A stretch of DNA of 50,225 nucleotides from Gammaproteobacteria bacterium (GTDB lineage: Bacteria > Pseudomonadota > Gammaproteobacteria > S012-40). Numbering within the stretch: position 1 is the stretch's first letter; each line of letters starts with the position of its first letter. Under the pieces are notes generated by a model. That model searched no databases. It saw only the letters and a list, made by a program, of their open reading frames with translations, and was not told where the DNA came from. Shown in pieces: positions 36,192 to 46,905 of this stretch. The translations under genes and the position numbers were made by a program. Location: assembly GCA_027021445.1 (NCBI GenBank), contig JALUUH010000053.1, positions 91,853-142,077 of the forward strand. Direction: 5' to 3'.

Positions 36192-37163
36192 TTAATGAAA
36201 GAAGTTATTTAATATTTTCAAACTCCATTCAGGATTTAATGTCATCATATTATGTCCCATTTTTTCTGCTTTTACATGAACAGTTTGAGCAGGTAGCTTT
36301 GGAATATGATGTTTTTCCTGGAACTCATATCCAAATAGGCTGCATTCACTGCTGATTAACATTATCTCGCCGGTATAGCTAGCTGAACCTTCTGTTAAGT
36401 CATACGTAAACAAGCTTGGGTCATCCATTATTGGCCGCAGCATTTGATTGAAAGCTTCATAGCCTCCGCGCTTGAAACTATTTTCAGGCATTGCTTCCCC
36501 TGCACACTGATAAGGGCCGCCGGGTTTATTGCGATTTAATATTTTACTCATGACATAGTCAAAGCCTTCATGTCCATCGTCTTTATTGACCAATGGATAC
36601 ACCGAAATATAGCCTATGAGTGCAAACACATCAGAGATTGATTGTGAGTCTTTCATCATTTTCACAAATGCTTTTGCGGCTTCAACATCCAACATTCCCG
36701 GTTCAATAATAACCGCCTGGGATACTTCTTCTGGATAGGCCGATAAGTAAGCGGTAACCAACATTCCTCCCCATGAATGACCAATAAGTCTCACCGGAGT
36801 ATCGCCTGAAAACTTTTTTACCATCGCACGTAAGTCATCTATATTTTGCGCGACTGTTAAGTGTTTTTTATCAACTCTTGGGGATAAGCCACTGCCGCGT
36901 TGATCATAAAATATTATTCGATATTGTGGTGATAAGCCTTTTAAGGACTTGAGATATTCATAATCCCCACCTGGCCCTCCATGAACAACAATAATAGGCT
37001 CTAATTCTGGGCTGCCAAATATTTCGGTATGAAATTTGTACCCGTCTATTTCTTCATAAGGCAAAGAATGGTCAAATTCAATTGTTTTTGGTATCTGCAC
37101 ACAAGCGTTTAGCCCTATGAATAATAAGCAAAAAATCAGACGGGTAAATTTTATGGTACTCAT
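36192..37163 (-). CDS. Alpha/beta hydrolase lipoprotein, proline iminopeptidase-like
   Basis: This envelope hydrolase (323 aa from ATG 37163) has an N-terminal lipoprotein signal ending LFIGLNAC. GGAG lies 9 bp before that ATG, so the ORF-track start at 37208 is rejected. The oxyanion motif is VVHGGPGGDYEYL, followed by YDQRGSGLSPR and the nucleophile elbow GHSWGGM. The acid and histidine are likely in the C-terminal part (KAEKMGHNMM). The HGGPGG and DQRGSG motifs are those of S33 prolyl aminopeptidases. It follows the serine hydrolase gene by 26 bp, so they form an operon. Confidence 0.85.
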   Translation of the reverse strand: MSTIKFTRLIFCLLFIGLNACVQIPKTIEFDHSLPYEEIDGYKFHTEIFGSPELEPIIVVHGGPGGDYEYLKSLKGLSPQYRIIFYDQRGSGLSPRVDKKHLTVAQNIDDLRAMVKKFSGDTPVRLIGHSWGGMLVTAYLSAYPEEVSQAVIIEPGMLDVEAAKAFVKMMKDSQSISDVFALIGYISVYPLVNKDDGHEGFDYVMSKILNRNKPGGPYQCAGEAMPENSFKRGGYEAFNQMLRPIMDDPSLFTYDLTEGSASYTGEIMLISSECSLFGYEFQEKHHIPKLPAQTVHVKAEKMGHNMMTLNPEWSLKILNNFFH

Positions 37164-37189
37164 GACATCTGCTCCTGAATAATAAAAAT

Positions 37190-38413
37190 TTATTTGGTCA
37201 CTGGCCATTGAATATTCGCCACCTTATCTAATAGCGTCTCACCCATTGCTCTGCCGAGATAAGTACTGTTTGCCATTACGACAATGCTCAATGATTCTTC
37301 CGGGTAAATGCGCGCCACACACACAAATGCAGCCCCAGCTCCTCCATGCGTAAGATAGGTTCTCCCGTCCTTTTCTAGATAAAACCAACCCAATGCAAAT
37401 TTTTGCTTGGACTGAGCGCCCATTGGGTTTGAATCAACCTCTACGACGGGATTAAACATAAAATCAATACTTTCTGGCGAAAGAATTTGCGGCGAACTTT
37501 TGTCGATGAGGGACACCAAAAATGTTGAATAGTCTAGCGCTGAGCCAATCAATCCGGTTGGCCCGTTTTGATCGGAGTAAACATGATTAAACCAGTAGCG
37601 ACCTTCTGTTTTTTCTCTAATGGCTTTGTCTTTATCAATATACATGAAAGCAAGAATACTCATGAAGTCGACGGGATGTGATCCGGTCGCTTCAACTTTT
37701 TTCATTGCATCTGTGTAAATGAAATCCGTATTATTCATCCCCAATGGGTTTAATACATTCAGGCGCACATAGTCTTCATAACTCAAACCGGATGTTTTTT
37801 CGATAACAGCGGCTAGCGCAATAAAAGCCAGATTGGAATAATGTCCTGCAACACCGGGGGTTTCATTGAGTTCCGAATGATCGGGCAATGTGCGTTTAAG
37901 CAATTCGGTCTGATTAAGATGAGGATCTCCGTCATAGTGTATCCACCCAAGGATTTCCATACCGATGTCACCCAGTCCTGAGCTATGACTCAATAAGTCT
38001 TTAATTTGTACCTTTCGATCATCTGCATGCGCCGACTTGGGCTTAAAAAAACGGAGATGTTTTTCAACGGGATCATCGAGTTTTAATCTACCTTGTTCGC
38101 TCAATTGCAATATTGCAACAGCGGTCACCGGCTTGGTTAACGACCACCACTGATAAACGGTTTCCGGCGATGCTTTCTTGTTAAGCGGCTTATCCGCAAA
38201 ACCGAAGCCTTTTTTATAAAGAGACTTCGCATTTTTTGTGACGACTATGCTCAGACCGGGTGGCTCACCTTGCATAACGAGATTTTGCAAATACACATCC
38301 AGATCAGCTGACGTGCGAATGTTTTCGGTTGCCGGTAATTTGGGTGGCAATATTGTGCAATTGCTTATCACGATGAGAAATAGCAATACCGATACTATTT
38401 TTAACTTTTTCAT
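37190..38413 (-). CDS. Serine hydrolase lipoprotein, class-C beta-lactamase family
   Basis: This penicillin-binding-protein-like hydrolase (407 aa from ATG 38413) has a lipoprotein signal ending LIVISNC. The catalytic SxxK is SLTKPVTAVAIL, the YxN motif is HYSNLAFIAL, and the HxG-type third motif is LTHGGAGAAF. GGGAG precedes the ATG, while the ORF-track start is a TTG. The family includes EstB-type esterases and D-aminopeptidases, so it need not be a true beta-lactamase. It is cotranscribed with the iminopeptidase-like gene and lies next to a TetR regulator. Confidence 0.86.
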   Translation of the reverse strand: MKKLKIVSVLLFLIVISNCTILPPKLPATENIRTSADLDVYLQNLVMQGEPPGLSIVVTKNAKSLYKKGFGFADKPLNKKASPETVYQWWSLTKPVTAVAILQLSEQGRLKLDDPVEKHLRFFKPKSAHADDRKVQIKDLLSHSSGLGDIGMEILGWIHYDGDPHLNQTELLKRTLPDHSELNETPGVAGHYSNLAFIALAAVIEKTSGLSYEDYVRLNVLNPLGMNNTDFIYTDAMKKVEATGSHPVDFMSILAFMYIDKDKAIREKTEGRYWFNHVYSDQNGPTGLIGSALDYSTFLVSLIDKSSPQILSPESIDFMFNPVVEVDSNPMGAQSKQKFALGWFYLEKDGRTYLTHGGAGAAFVCVARIYPEESLSIVVMANSTYLGRAMGETLLDKVANIQWPVTK

Positions 38414-38495
38414 CAATACCAACTCCCACTTTTTTTCACCTGAATAACGTAAATATTATTTACACTGTTCGGTCGTAGAGCTAAAAAATCGACCA

Positions 38496-39101
38496 CTAAG
38501 ACAATCCCTTGAGAAATATTTCGATGGCTCTGCGATCAGCCGTTGCAAAATCAGCGTCAAAATCCTTTAATACCGTGCTTCGAAGCATCGCAATCCCATG
38601 TAAGAGCGCCCAAAAGTTGTACGACAAGGTTTCAGCTTGATCTTGCGCAGAAGCCTTTATTACGCCCGACTCTAAGCCTTTAGCCATGGCTTTCAATAAG
38701 ATGTTATACGGATCAGCGTCTTCGACAGGTTCTTGTAATGACTGGCGTTTTGAGGGTATAAAGTTAAAAATCAAGCGATAATATTCAGGATTTTTCTGGG
38801 CAAAACCAAGGTAAGCCAGGCCGAGTTTTGCTAAATATTCCCGTTGCGGCAAATCACTCGCTACCGTATTCAGAGTCACCGCTAACCGCTTGAATCCGAT
38901 CTGGCATAATGCCGCGATAATGGCTTCCTTATCACGAAAGTATTCATACAAACCTGCAGGTGAATAATCTACCCGACGCGCAACTTCACGTAGTGAAAAC
39001 TGGTCGGGGCCTTTTTCGATCACCAGCGCCAAGGCCGCATCGAGAATAGCTTGTTTAGTACGCAGATGCCGTCGAGCACTGGTTGAAGGCTTGGCTGACA
39101 A
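38496..39101 (-). CDS. TetR/AcrR-family transcriptional regulator
   Basis: This is a 201-aa repressor-type protein. The N-terminal HTH domain is TKQAILDAALALVIEKG, then SLREVARRVDYSPAGLYEYF and RDKEAIIAAL, and a helical ligand domain with a WALLHGIAML segment follows. No ATG is available: an in-frame TAA lies shortly upstream, so a TTG at 39101 seems to be the start, which would favour low expression. It lies 82 bp upstream of the two hydrolase genes in the same direction and may control them. Confidence 0.88.
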   Translation of the reverse strand: MSAKPSTSARRHLRTKQAILDAALALVIEKGPDQFSLREVARRVDYSPAGLYEYFRDKEAIIAALCQIGFKRLAVTLNTVASDLPQREYLAKLGLAYLGFAQKNPEYYRLIFNFIPSKRQSLQEPVEDADPYNILLKAMAKGLESGVIKASAQDQAETLSYNFWALLHGIAMLRSTVLKDFDADFATADRRAIEIFLKGLS

Positions 39102-39284
39102 GAAAATTACCGTCGTTATTTATTCGAACACTGTTAGATAATAACTCAATGTTCGCATTTTGTCCAGCATTATGATGCCTATTTGCACAATGCACTGCCA
39201 CTGACAGCAGCAAGCCACTCTTGGCCGCTCGAAAACTCAAAAATCATCCTAAAATCGGCCATTGGACGGCGTGAATAATAGGTT

Positions 39285-40001
39285 TTAAAATTTAGCATCA
39301 TGATAAACATTCTGCACGTCATCTAAATCATTTAGCATAGCCAGAAACTTTTCAAACAGAGCAACATCATCACCTGAAATTGACGTATGGTTTTGTGGTA
39401 AGAATTGAATCTCATCGACTTCAAAATCAATTTCACCCAAGGCATCTAAGAGTGCTATTTTAGCTTTTGAGTATTCAGTGTGTGGCGCAAAGACTGTTAA
39501 TTTCCCATCAGCGCTTTCAATATCGGTAACATCCACATCAGCGGACAACAATGCGTCTAGCACTGCGTCTTCATCATCTCCCTTAAATACAAGTATCGCG
39601 TCATGATCAAACATATGGCTCACACTGCCTTGGCTCGCAATTTTGCACTTTGTTTTGGTAAAACATTGGCGCACATCACCAAAAGTACGGTTCGGGTTGT
39701 CGGTAAGACAATCCACAATCACCATGCAACCACCAGGACCAAATCCTTCATAACGAGCTGGAGCGAAGTTTTCTCCGCCACCACCTTTTGCTTTCTCTAT
39801 AGCTTTATCGATCACATGCGTAGGCACCTGGTCTTTTTTGGCGCGTTCGATCATTCCACGTAATGCTAAATTGCCCTCAGGGTCTATTCCACCTGCTTTC
39901 GCACAGACATAAATTTCACGACCATATTTGCTATAAACCTTTGCCTTAGCATCTGAGGTCTTCGCCATTGATTCTTTACGGTTTTGGTAAGCTCGGCCCA
40001 T
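39285..40001 (-). CDS. YebC/PmpR-family protein (YeeN-like)
   Basis: This 238-aa protein belongs to the YebC family, described as DNA-binding regulators and, more recently, as translation factors relieving proline-related stalling. The N-terminus [27 protein letters not shown] and the conserved [21 protein letters not shown], followed by RYEGFGPGG, place it in the YeeN subgroup rather than the ruvC-linked YebC group. No ruv genes are nearby. It is divergent from rhlE across 356 bp. Confidence 0.92.
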   Translation of the reverse strand: MGRAYQNRKESMAKTSDAKAKVYSKYGREIYVCAKAGGIDPEGNLALRGMIERAKKDQVPTHVIDKAIEKAKGGGGENFAPARYEGFGPGGCMVIVDCLTDNPNRTFGDVRQCFTKTKCKIASQGSVSHMFDHDAILVFKGDDEDAVLDALLSADVDVTDIESADGKLTVFAPHTEYSKAKIALLDALGEIDFEVDEIQFLPQNHTSISGDDVALFEKFLAMLNDLDDVQNVYHDAKF

Positions 40002-40357
40002 AACACAACTACTCCAAATAATAAGGGGAAAAACATGAATACTTAGATTTTACCGCAACTCTGAGCAAGCAACACTTGTTATCTTGGCTCTAGGAAAATA
40101 GATTTTTCGGATCAACTAATCCATTCAAATTATCCGCCACATATCTTTTCATTATAATTAATCAATAACCAGATTTTTTGCGCCATTTCTGATATACTAT
40201 TTGTTATATTTTTGTAATTTCTAATTATTGCGCACATCGGTCTGCGCCAGTTTTTACCGCGGTAATCCTACTGATTCACCTCGAAACATACAGTTTCTGC
40301 CTAGACCGCTCCAAACTATTATTGGATATAGGCTGATTCTCTGGAGAACACCTTAGC
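40002..40357. other. Divergent intergenic region between yebC-like gene and rhlE
   Basis: About 356 bp, strongly AT-rich in the middle. It must hold promoters for both genes. A TATACT -10-like box is visible near 40194, giving rhlE a leader of roughly 150 nt, but no good -35 precedes it. No gene or RNA fold was recognised. Confidence 0.4.
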
Positions 40358-41644
40358 ATGTCATTTGAGTCCCTCGGCCTAAGAGCTGAACTACTTCGCG
40401 CTGTATCAGAAAAGGGCTACGCTGCCCCATCCCCCATTCAACAACAAGCCATCCCCCCTATCCTAGAAGGTCGCGACATTATGGGAGGCGCACAAACAGG
40501 AACCGGAAAAACAGCAGGGTTTACGCTTCCTCTACTGCACAGACTCAGCAATACTCGCTCCCCCCAAAAAGGCCGACGACCTATTCGTGCACTGATTCTT
40601 ACGCCCACACGAGAACTCGCGGCCCAAGTTGCAGAGAGCGTACGCATTTATGGCAAGTATTTACCCCTTCGCTCCTCTGTCATATTTGGCGGCGTTAGTA
40701 TTAACCCGCAGATACAAAAATTGCGAGCCGGAGTAGACATCTTAATCGCAACACCCGGCAGATTACTGGATCACATTAGTCAAAAAACAGTGGATCTCTC
40801 CGCGGTTGAAATTCTCGTACTTGACGAAGCCGATCGCATGCTTGATATGGGTTTTATTCATGATATTCGCAAAGTTCTTGCACTACTTACAGAACAAAAA
40901 CAAACCTTATTGTTTTCCGCAACATTTTCAAATGATATTAAACGCCTAGCAAACAAGCTATTAAAATCACCCACTTTGGTTGAAGTTGCGCGCCACAATA
41001 CAGCATCAGAAAGTGTCTCTCAGATTATTCACCCGGTAGACAAAACTCGCAAACGCGCACTGCTTTCCTATTTAATTGCTAGCAATAACTGGAAACAAGT
41101 CTTGGTATTCAGTCGCACTAAACACGGCGCTAATCGTCTTGCAGAGCAATTAATGACTGACGGCATTACTGCTGCGGCGATTCATGGCAATAAAAGCCAG
41201 GGGGCACGTACCAAAGCATTAGCCGATTTTAAATCCAACAAGGTTCGTGTTTTAGTTGCAACAGATATCGCAGCACGCGGTCTCGACATCGATCAATTAC
41301 CACATGTGGTTAATTTTGACTTACCCAATGTAGCGGAAGATTATGTTCACCGTATAGGCCGCACCGGACGCGCCGGAAATGAAGGCGAAGCAATGTCACT
41401 CGTTTGTATTGATGAGCTGAAATTACTGCGCGATATTGAGCGCCTTATTAAACGCGAGATCCCTAAAGTAATCGTGAAAGACTTCGAACCTGACCCATCG
41501 ATTAAAGCGGAACCGATTAATATGGGTGGAAACAAGCAAGCTGCGAGAAATCAAAATAGGAGAAAACCAACATCTTCGCAAAATAATCAACGTCGCCCTT
41601 TCAGCGGAAACTCAAATAAACAAAGTCGATCAAGAACTCGCTAA
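40358..41644 (+). CDS. rhlE: DEAD-box RNA helicase RhlE
   Basis: This ATP-dependent RNA helicase (428 aa) takes part in ribosome assembly and cold adaptation. The Q-motif is [13 protein letters not shown], motif I AQTGTGKT, Ia [29 protein letters not shown], and [12 protein letters not shown]. The short RhlE-type core is followed by a basic, asparagine/arginine/glutamine-rich tail (about 390-428) that probably binds RNA. The start ATG follows GGAGA. It converges on rimI with a gap of only 19 bp and no visible terminator between. Confidence 0.94.
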   Translation: MSFESLGLRAELLRAVSEKGYAAPSPIQQQAIPPILEGRDIMGGAQTGTGKTAGFTLPLLHRLSNTRSPQKGRRPIRALILTPTRELAAQVAESVRIYGKYLPLRSSVIFGGVSINPQIQKLRAGVDILIATPGRLLDHISQKTVDLSAVEILVLDEADRMLDMGFIHDIRKVLALLTEQKQTLLFSATFSNDIKRLANKLLKSPTLVEVARHNTASESVSQIIHPVDKTRKRALLSYLIASNNWKQVLVFSRTKHGANRLAEQLMTDGITAAAIHGNKSQGARTKALADFKSNKVRVLVATDIAARGLDIDQLPHVVNFDLPNVAEDYVHRIGRTGRAGNEGEAMSLVCIDELKLLRDIERLIKREIPKVIVKDFEPDPSIKAEPINMGGNKQAARNQNRRKPTSSQNNQRRPFSGNSNKQSRSRTR

Positions 41645-41663
41645 GAGATGGGCGCGCAAGAAT

Positions 41664-42113
41664 CTATACTTCAATCGCCATCACCACAGCATCTTCTCGA
41701 CCAGACTTTGCAGGGTAATAGTTTTTACGTAGACTGATTTCATTAAACCCCATAGCTTCATAAAGACATATCGCCGATAAGTTCGAGGGACGAACCTCTA
41801 AGAAGACTGAATTCACTTTATTTTTTTTTGCGATTTCAATGAGATGATTCATCATTTTTCGGCCATAGCCTTGCCTTCTCTGCTTGGCATTAACACACAC
41901 ATTAAAGATATGCGCTTCTCCAGCAGCAATAGACATCAGCCCATATACAAAAATTTCGCTATCATCCAGAAAAACTTCTGCGGTATAACCTACTCGGAGA
42001 CAGTCTTCAAAAATACCAAGAGTCCAAGGATACTCATGCCCTTCGTTTTCCAACCGTAAAACGCTTGCTAAGTCTTCAGCGGTCATTGCGCGAATTACTA
42101 AGCTTTTATTCAA
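41664..42113 (-). CDS. rimI: Ribosomal protein S18-alanine N-acetyltransferase
   Basis: This GNAT acetyltransferase (149 aa) modifies the N-terminal alanine of S18. The acetyl-CoA loop is NAKQRRQGYGRKMM, and the C-terminal VRPSNLSAICLYEAMGFNEISLRKNYY is characteristic of RimI. The start appears to be a TTG 7 bp after the udg stop with GAG upstream. An in-frame ATG nine codons later is the alternative. It is the last gene of the pssA-leuA-udg-rimI run. Confidence 0.9.
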   Translation of the reverse strand: MNKSLVIRAMTAEDLASVLRLENEGHEYPWTLGIFEDCLRVGYTAEVFLDDSEIFVYGLMSIAAGEAHIFNVCVNAKQRRQGYGRKMMNHLIEIAKKNKVNSVFLEVRPSNLSAICLYEAMGFNEISLRKNYYPAKSGREDAVVMAIEV

Positions 42114-42120
42114 TGCTTAC

Positions 42121-42903
42121 TCAATTATTTAAAATGGCCAATACACGTAAAAGATCTTGCCAGGATTTTCGCTTTTCTGATGGGCTGCGCAGTAAATATG
42201 CGGGATGATAGGTTGCCACTAGTGGAATATTTAGCGCTCCAAAATAATGAACTTGTCCTCGTAAACGACCTATTTTTTCTTTGCTATTTAAAAGATTTTG
42301 GGTGGATATTCGCCCTACAGAAAGGATCACTTTAGGCTGAATCAATTTAATTTGCTGGAGCAAATAGGTATTACACTCTGCGACTTCTTCGGGCCTAGGA
42401 TCTCTATTGCCTGGAGGCCGACATTTTAGAATGTTCGCAATAAAAACTTGCTCGCGTTTAAAGCCTACTGCAAATAACATTTCATCGAGTAATTTTCCGG
42501 CACGTCCAACAAACGGCTGGCCTTGTTTATCCTCGTCTGCGCCTGGAGCCTCTCCAATGACCATGCAATTCGCCCGTTGATCACCCACGCCAAATACGGT
42601 GTTAATTCGTGTTTGCGATAAATGGCATTGCTGACAATGCGAAACTTTTTTGACCAGCATCTCCCATTTAGCTTTATCAGTTTGCTGCTCACTAGCTTCT
42701 CGATGAGGATCTCGAAATGCATCTGCAGCAACCGCTGTTTTATCGATAATAGCTTGTTCTTCTAATCTTTCACTCGGTCTAGATTCAACGAGCAAAGGCT
42801 CAAGAGATACGTTTTTTTGTTCTGAAAAAAAACCAGGACGAGCCTCCCAACAGGAGATACCCATGGCATCAAGATATTGTTGTTGACGATGATCTAGCGA
42901 CAT
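42121..42903 (-). CDS. Family-4 uracil-DNA glycosylase
   Basis: This iron-sulfur uracil-DNA glycosylase (260 aa) removes uracil from DNA. A variable N-terminal region (1-75) precedes the core. Two cluster cysteines are in [10 protein letters not shown], and two more are in [20 protein letters not shown]. The catalytic motif [20 protein letters not shown] and the C-terminal TYHPAYLLR are intact. In some bacteria this family is fused to the DNA polymerase III tau end or sits beside rimI, as here. It starts 9 bp after leuA. Confidence 0.92.
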   Translation of the reverse strand: MSLDHRQQQYLDAMGISCWEARPGFFSEQKNVSLEPLLVESRPSERLEEQAIIDKTAVAADAFRDPHREASEQQTDKAKWEMLVKKVSHCQQCHLSQTRINTVFGVGDQRANCMVIGEAPGADEDKQGQPFVGRAGKLLDEMLFAVGFKREQVFIANILKCRPPGNRDPRPEEVAECNTYLLQQIKLIQPKVILSVGRISTQNLLNSKEKIGRLRGQVHYFGALNIPLVATYHPAYLLRSPSEKRKSWQDLLRVLAILNN

Positions 42904-42912
42904 TGCATTAGC

Positions 42913-44457
42913 TTATACATCACCACGCTGAGGATGCGATTTTTTTTCTACTTGTGACAATTTATTCAAGGCATTGATATAGGCTTTCGCTGAAGCAATG
43001 ACAATATCGGTATCTGCACCTTGACCATTAACCACACGTCCTGACTTTTCCAAGCGTACCGTAACTTCTCCTTGCGCGTCAGTACCACTGGTTATTGCAT
43101 TAACCGAATAGAGTTGTAATTTTGTTGCACTTTTTACGATGCATTCTATCGCTTTAAATGATGCATCAACAGGCCCACCACCCGTTGCTTCAGCCGAATG
43201 CTCTCCTGCATTAACCCGCAGGGTGATTGCAGCCTTTGGAACCTCCCCTGTTTCAGAGCAAACCTTTAACGCAATAAGTTTTACTTCCTCATTGTCCGTC
43301 TCCAAGCCCGCTCCCGTCACCAAGGCTTGTAAGTCCTCATCAAAAATATCGTGCTTTCGATCGGCCAAACTTTTAAACCGGAAAAATGCGCTATTCAATT
43401 CTTCTTCGGACTTAAATTCAATACTGAGTTCTTTCATTCTGGAACGAAACGCATTACGTCCAGAATGCTTTCCTAAAACCATTTTATTCGCTGTCCAGCC
43501 AACATCTTCAGCTAACATAATTTCATACGTTTCACGATTTTTTAATACACCATCTTGATGAATCCCTGATTCATGGGCAAATGCATTAGCGCCCACAATG
43601 GCTTTATTCGGTTGAATAGCAAAACCGGTGATACTTGAAACTAAGCGGGAGCTTGCTACGATTTGCGTTGTATCTAGTGTAGAAGCACATGCAAACACAT
43701 CTTTACGTGTTTTAACCGCCATCACCACTTCTTCCAATGAAGCATTACCTGCGCGCTCACCGAGTCCATTTATAGTACATTCGACCTGTCTTGCACCATT
43801 CATCACGGCAGACAGAGAGTTTGCCACCGCTAAGCCCAAGTCGTTATGACAGTGTACAGAGAATATCGCTTTATCCGCATTTGGGATTTTTTCGATAAGG
43901 TTTTTTATTAAGCGTCCAAATTGATCGGGGACGTTATAGCCCACAGTATCTGGGATATTAATCGTGCTCGCACCTTCGTCGATTACCGCTTCGATGATGC
44001 GACAGAGAAAATCTAATTCAGACCGACCCGCATCTTCTGGAGAAAACTCCACATTATCGGTAAATTTTCGCGCCCTTTTAACCGCTCGAATGGCTTGCTC
44101 AACCACTTGATTGGGCTGCATTCTCAGCTTCATTTTCATGTGAATCGGGGAAGTCGCGATAAAAGTATGAATACGCCCTTGCTGTGCAGGTTTGAGGGCT
44201 TCGCCAGCAATATCAATATCTTTATCTAGGGCGCGGGCCAAGCCACAAACCACGCTGTCTTTTATCTCCTGCGCTACGGCTTTAACAGCCGCAAAATCGC
44301 CCTGGCTCGCAATGGGAAACCCGGCTTCGATAATGTCTACCCGCATTCGCTCTAAAGACTTTGCAATGCGAACCTTCTCATCCTTAGTCATGGAGGCCCC
44401 TGGGCTCTGCTCTCCATCACGTAATGTGGTATCAAAAATAATTAATTTATCACTCAT
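42913..44457 (-). CDS. leuA: 2-isopropylmalate synthase
   Basis: This is the first committed enzyme of leucine synthesis, condensing 2-ketoisovalerate with acetyl-CoA. Length is 514 aa. The N-terminal TIM barrel has [16 protein letters not shown] and the metal-binding [16 protein letters not shown]. The linker region [11 protein letters not shown] and a complete C-terminal LeuA regulatory domain (about 390-505) suggest leucine feedback control. It lies 17 bp after pssA. The ilvBHC operon upstream supplies its substrate. Confidence 0.95.
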   Translation of the reverse strand: MSDKLIIFDTTLRDGEQSPGASMTKDEKVRIAKSLERMRVDIIEAGFPIASQGDFAAVKAVAQEIKDSVVCGLARALDKDIDIAGEALKPAQQGRIHTFIATSPIHMKMKLRMQPNQVVEQAIRAVKRARKFTDNVEFSPEDAGRSELDFLCRIIEAVIDEGASTINIPDTVGYNVPDQFGRLIKNLIEKIPNADKAIFSVHCHNDLGLAVANSLSAVMNGARQVECTINGLGERAGNASLEEVVMAVKTRKDVFACASTLDTTQIVASSRLVSSITGFAIQPNKAIVGANAFAHESGIHQDGVLKNRETYEIMLAEDVGWTANKMVLGKHSGRNAFRSRMKELSIEFKSEEELNSAFFRFKSLADRKHDIFDEDLQALVTGAGLETDNEEVKLIALKVCSETGEVPKAAITLRVNAGEHSAEATGGGPVDASFKAIECIVKSATKLQLYSVNAITSGTDAQGEVTVRLEKSGRVVNGQGADTDIVIASAKAYINALNKLSQVEKKSHPQRGDV

Positions 44458-44474
44458 AAGCCTGTCCAGTGTCG

Positions 44475-45230
44475 TTATTCATCCGGGGTATTGCGCCGTT
44501 CTTCCCGTCTCTGACGCAGCCCAACCAGGGTCACTACAGGGCCTGAAAGGGCGTAAACAATAAATATAAAAAATAACACTTTAGCCGGGTCAATTGAAAT
44601 AAATACAAAAACCAGAACTGCTAATAATAAGGTAACAAATGGGACTTTTCCCTTTAAATCTAATCCCTTGAAACTATAATACCGAAAATTACTAACCATC
44701 ATCACGCCACCCAATACGCTAATCACTAACGCAACCACACCGATCCCTAGAGGGTCTAACTCATACTCCACACCAATCCAAACAAACCCCGCAACCATGG
44801 CGGCGGCAGAAGGACTCGGTAAACCTTGAAAAAAGCGCTTATCAACGGTTTCTACTTGCGTATTGAATCTCGCAAGCCGTAATGCCGCACCCGCCACATA
44901 GAGAAAAGAAGCCAACCAACCTAGCTTGCCTAAATACTGTAGCGACCAAAGATAAATAACTAAGGCCGGTGCAACGCCAAATGAAACCATATCGGCAAGA
45001 CTATCGTATTGCATGCCAAATTCAGTCGCGGTATTGGTAAGTCGCGCTACACGCCCATCTAAACCATCTAATACCATTGCGACAAAAATAGCGACTGCAG
45101 CCGTCTCAAAATGGCCATTTATTGCGGAGACAACGGCGTAATATCCTGCAAACAAACACCCTGTCGTAAATAAATTCGGCAACAAATAGATGCCACGTCT
45201 TTTTTTGGGTTTTTCTTTTTGATCCGTCAT
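44475..45230 (-). CDS. pssA: CDP-diacylglycerol-serine O-phosphatidyltransferase
   Basis: This membrane enzyme of the CDP-alcohol phosphatidyltransferase family (251 aa from the ATG) makes phosphatidylserine, the precursor of phosphatidylethanolamine. The signature is [31 protein letters not shown], matching DG-x2-AR-x8-G-x3-D-x3-D. About seven helices are visible. The ATG at 45230 ([19 protein letters not shown]) is preferred over the upstream TTG. The ilvC-pssA neighbourhood is known from pseudomonads and relatives. A terminator separates it from ilvC. Confidence 0.93.
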   Translation of the reverse strand: MTDQKEKPKKRRGIYLLPNLFTTGCLFAGYYAVVSAINGHFETAAVAIFVAMVLDGLDGRVARLTNTATEFGMQYDSLADMVSFGVAPALVIYLWSLQYLGKLGWLASFLYVAGAALRLARFNTQVETVDKRFFQGLPSPSAAAMVAGFVWIGVEYELDPLGIGVVALVISVLGGVMMVSNFRYYSFKGLDLKGKVPFVTLLLAVLVFVFISIDPAKVLFFIFIVYALSGPVVTLVGLRQRREERRNTPDE

Positions 45231-45277
45231 AATCCAGATTGAAATCAATTAGGTATTCTTAAGAGCGATTCAGAAAT

Positions 45278-45312
45278 AGAAAAGGGCGTATTCAAAACGC
45301 CCTTTTCTCCTT
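45278..45312 (-). terminator. Intrinsic terminator after ilvC
   Basis: AGAAAAGGGCGT pairs perfectly over 12 bp with ACGCCCTTTTCT around a 7-nt loop. The T-rich 3' arm provides the U-tract on either strand. It lies between ilvC and pssA and should separate the two transcripts at least partly. Confidence 0.82.
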
Positions 45313-45337
45313 GATCTAAGCCTGTTTATTAATAAAC

Positions 45338-46366
<1,029 letters not shown>

Positions 46367-46413
46367 CTAATCAAAATTCTTCTATACGAGTTATCGTGTC
46401 AGAAAAGCAAATA

Positions 46414-46905
46414 TCAAAGCACTAAACTTCTATCGCCCCTCGCAATACCTGAAATTCCGGTACGTACCACTTCAATGATATTAGTCTCTTCAATTGAACT
46501 TACGAAAGCATCAATTTTATCTCCAGTCCCCGTTAACTCAATCGTATAACTAGAGGGTGTCACATCAATAATTTTGCCTCGAAAAATATCGGTTAAGCGC
46601 TTGTATTCGTCTCTAGACTTACCTTTTGCACTTACTTTAATCATCATCATTTCGCGTTCAATATGCGCACCCTCACTTAAGTCGATTAAACGCACAACAT
46701 CTACTAGCTTATTTAATTGCTTGATAATTTGCTCAATTATTTCTTCTGAACCACGCGTTACCAAGGTCAATCGAGACAAGGATACATCTTCTGTAGGAGC
46801 TACCGTTAACGACTCTATGTTATAACCACGCGCTGAAAACAATCCGGCAACTCGCGATAATGCTCCCGCTTCGTTTTCCATGAGTATGGATATGATATGC
46901 CTCAT
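46414..46905 (-). CDS. ilvH: Acetolactate synthase small (regulatory) subunit
   Basis: This 163-aa regulatory subunit stimulates IlvB and confers valine feedback inhibition. The N-terminal ACT domain is MRHIISILMENEAGALSRVAGLFSARGYNIESL, with the glycine-containing valine site, and the C-terminal ALS_ss domain follows. Its ATG overlaps the ilvB stop by one base (TAATG), so the two subunits are translationally coupled in near-equal amounts. Confidence 0.96.
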   Translation of the reverse strand: MRHIISILMENEAGALSRVAGLFSARGYNIESLTVAPTEDVSLSRLTLVTRGSEEIIEQIIKQLNKLVDVVRLIDLSEGAHIEREMMMIKVSAKGKSRDEYKRLTDIFRGKIIDVTPSSYTIELTGTGDKIDAFVSSIEETNIIEVVRTGISGIARGDRSLVL

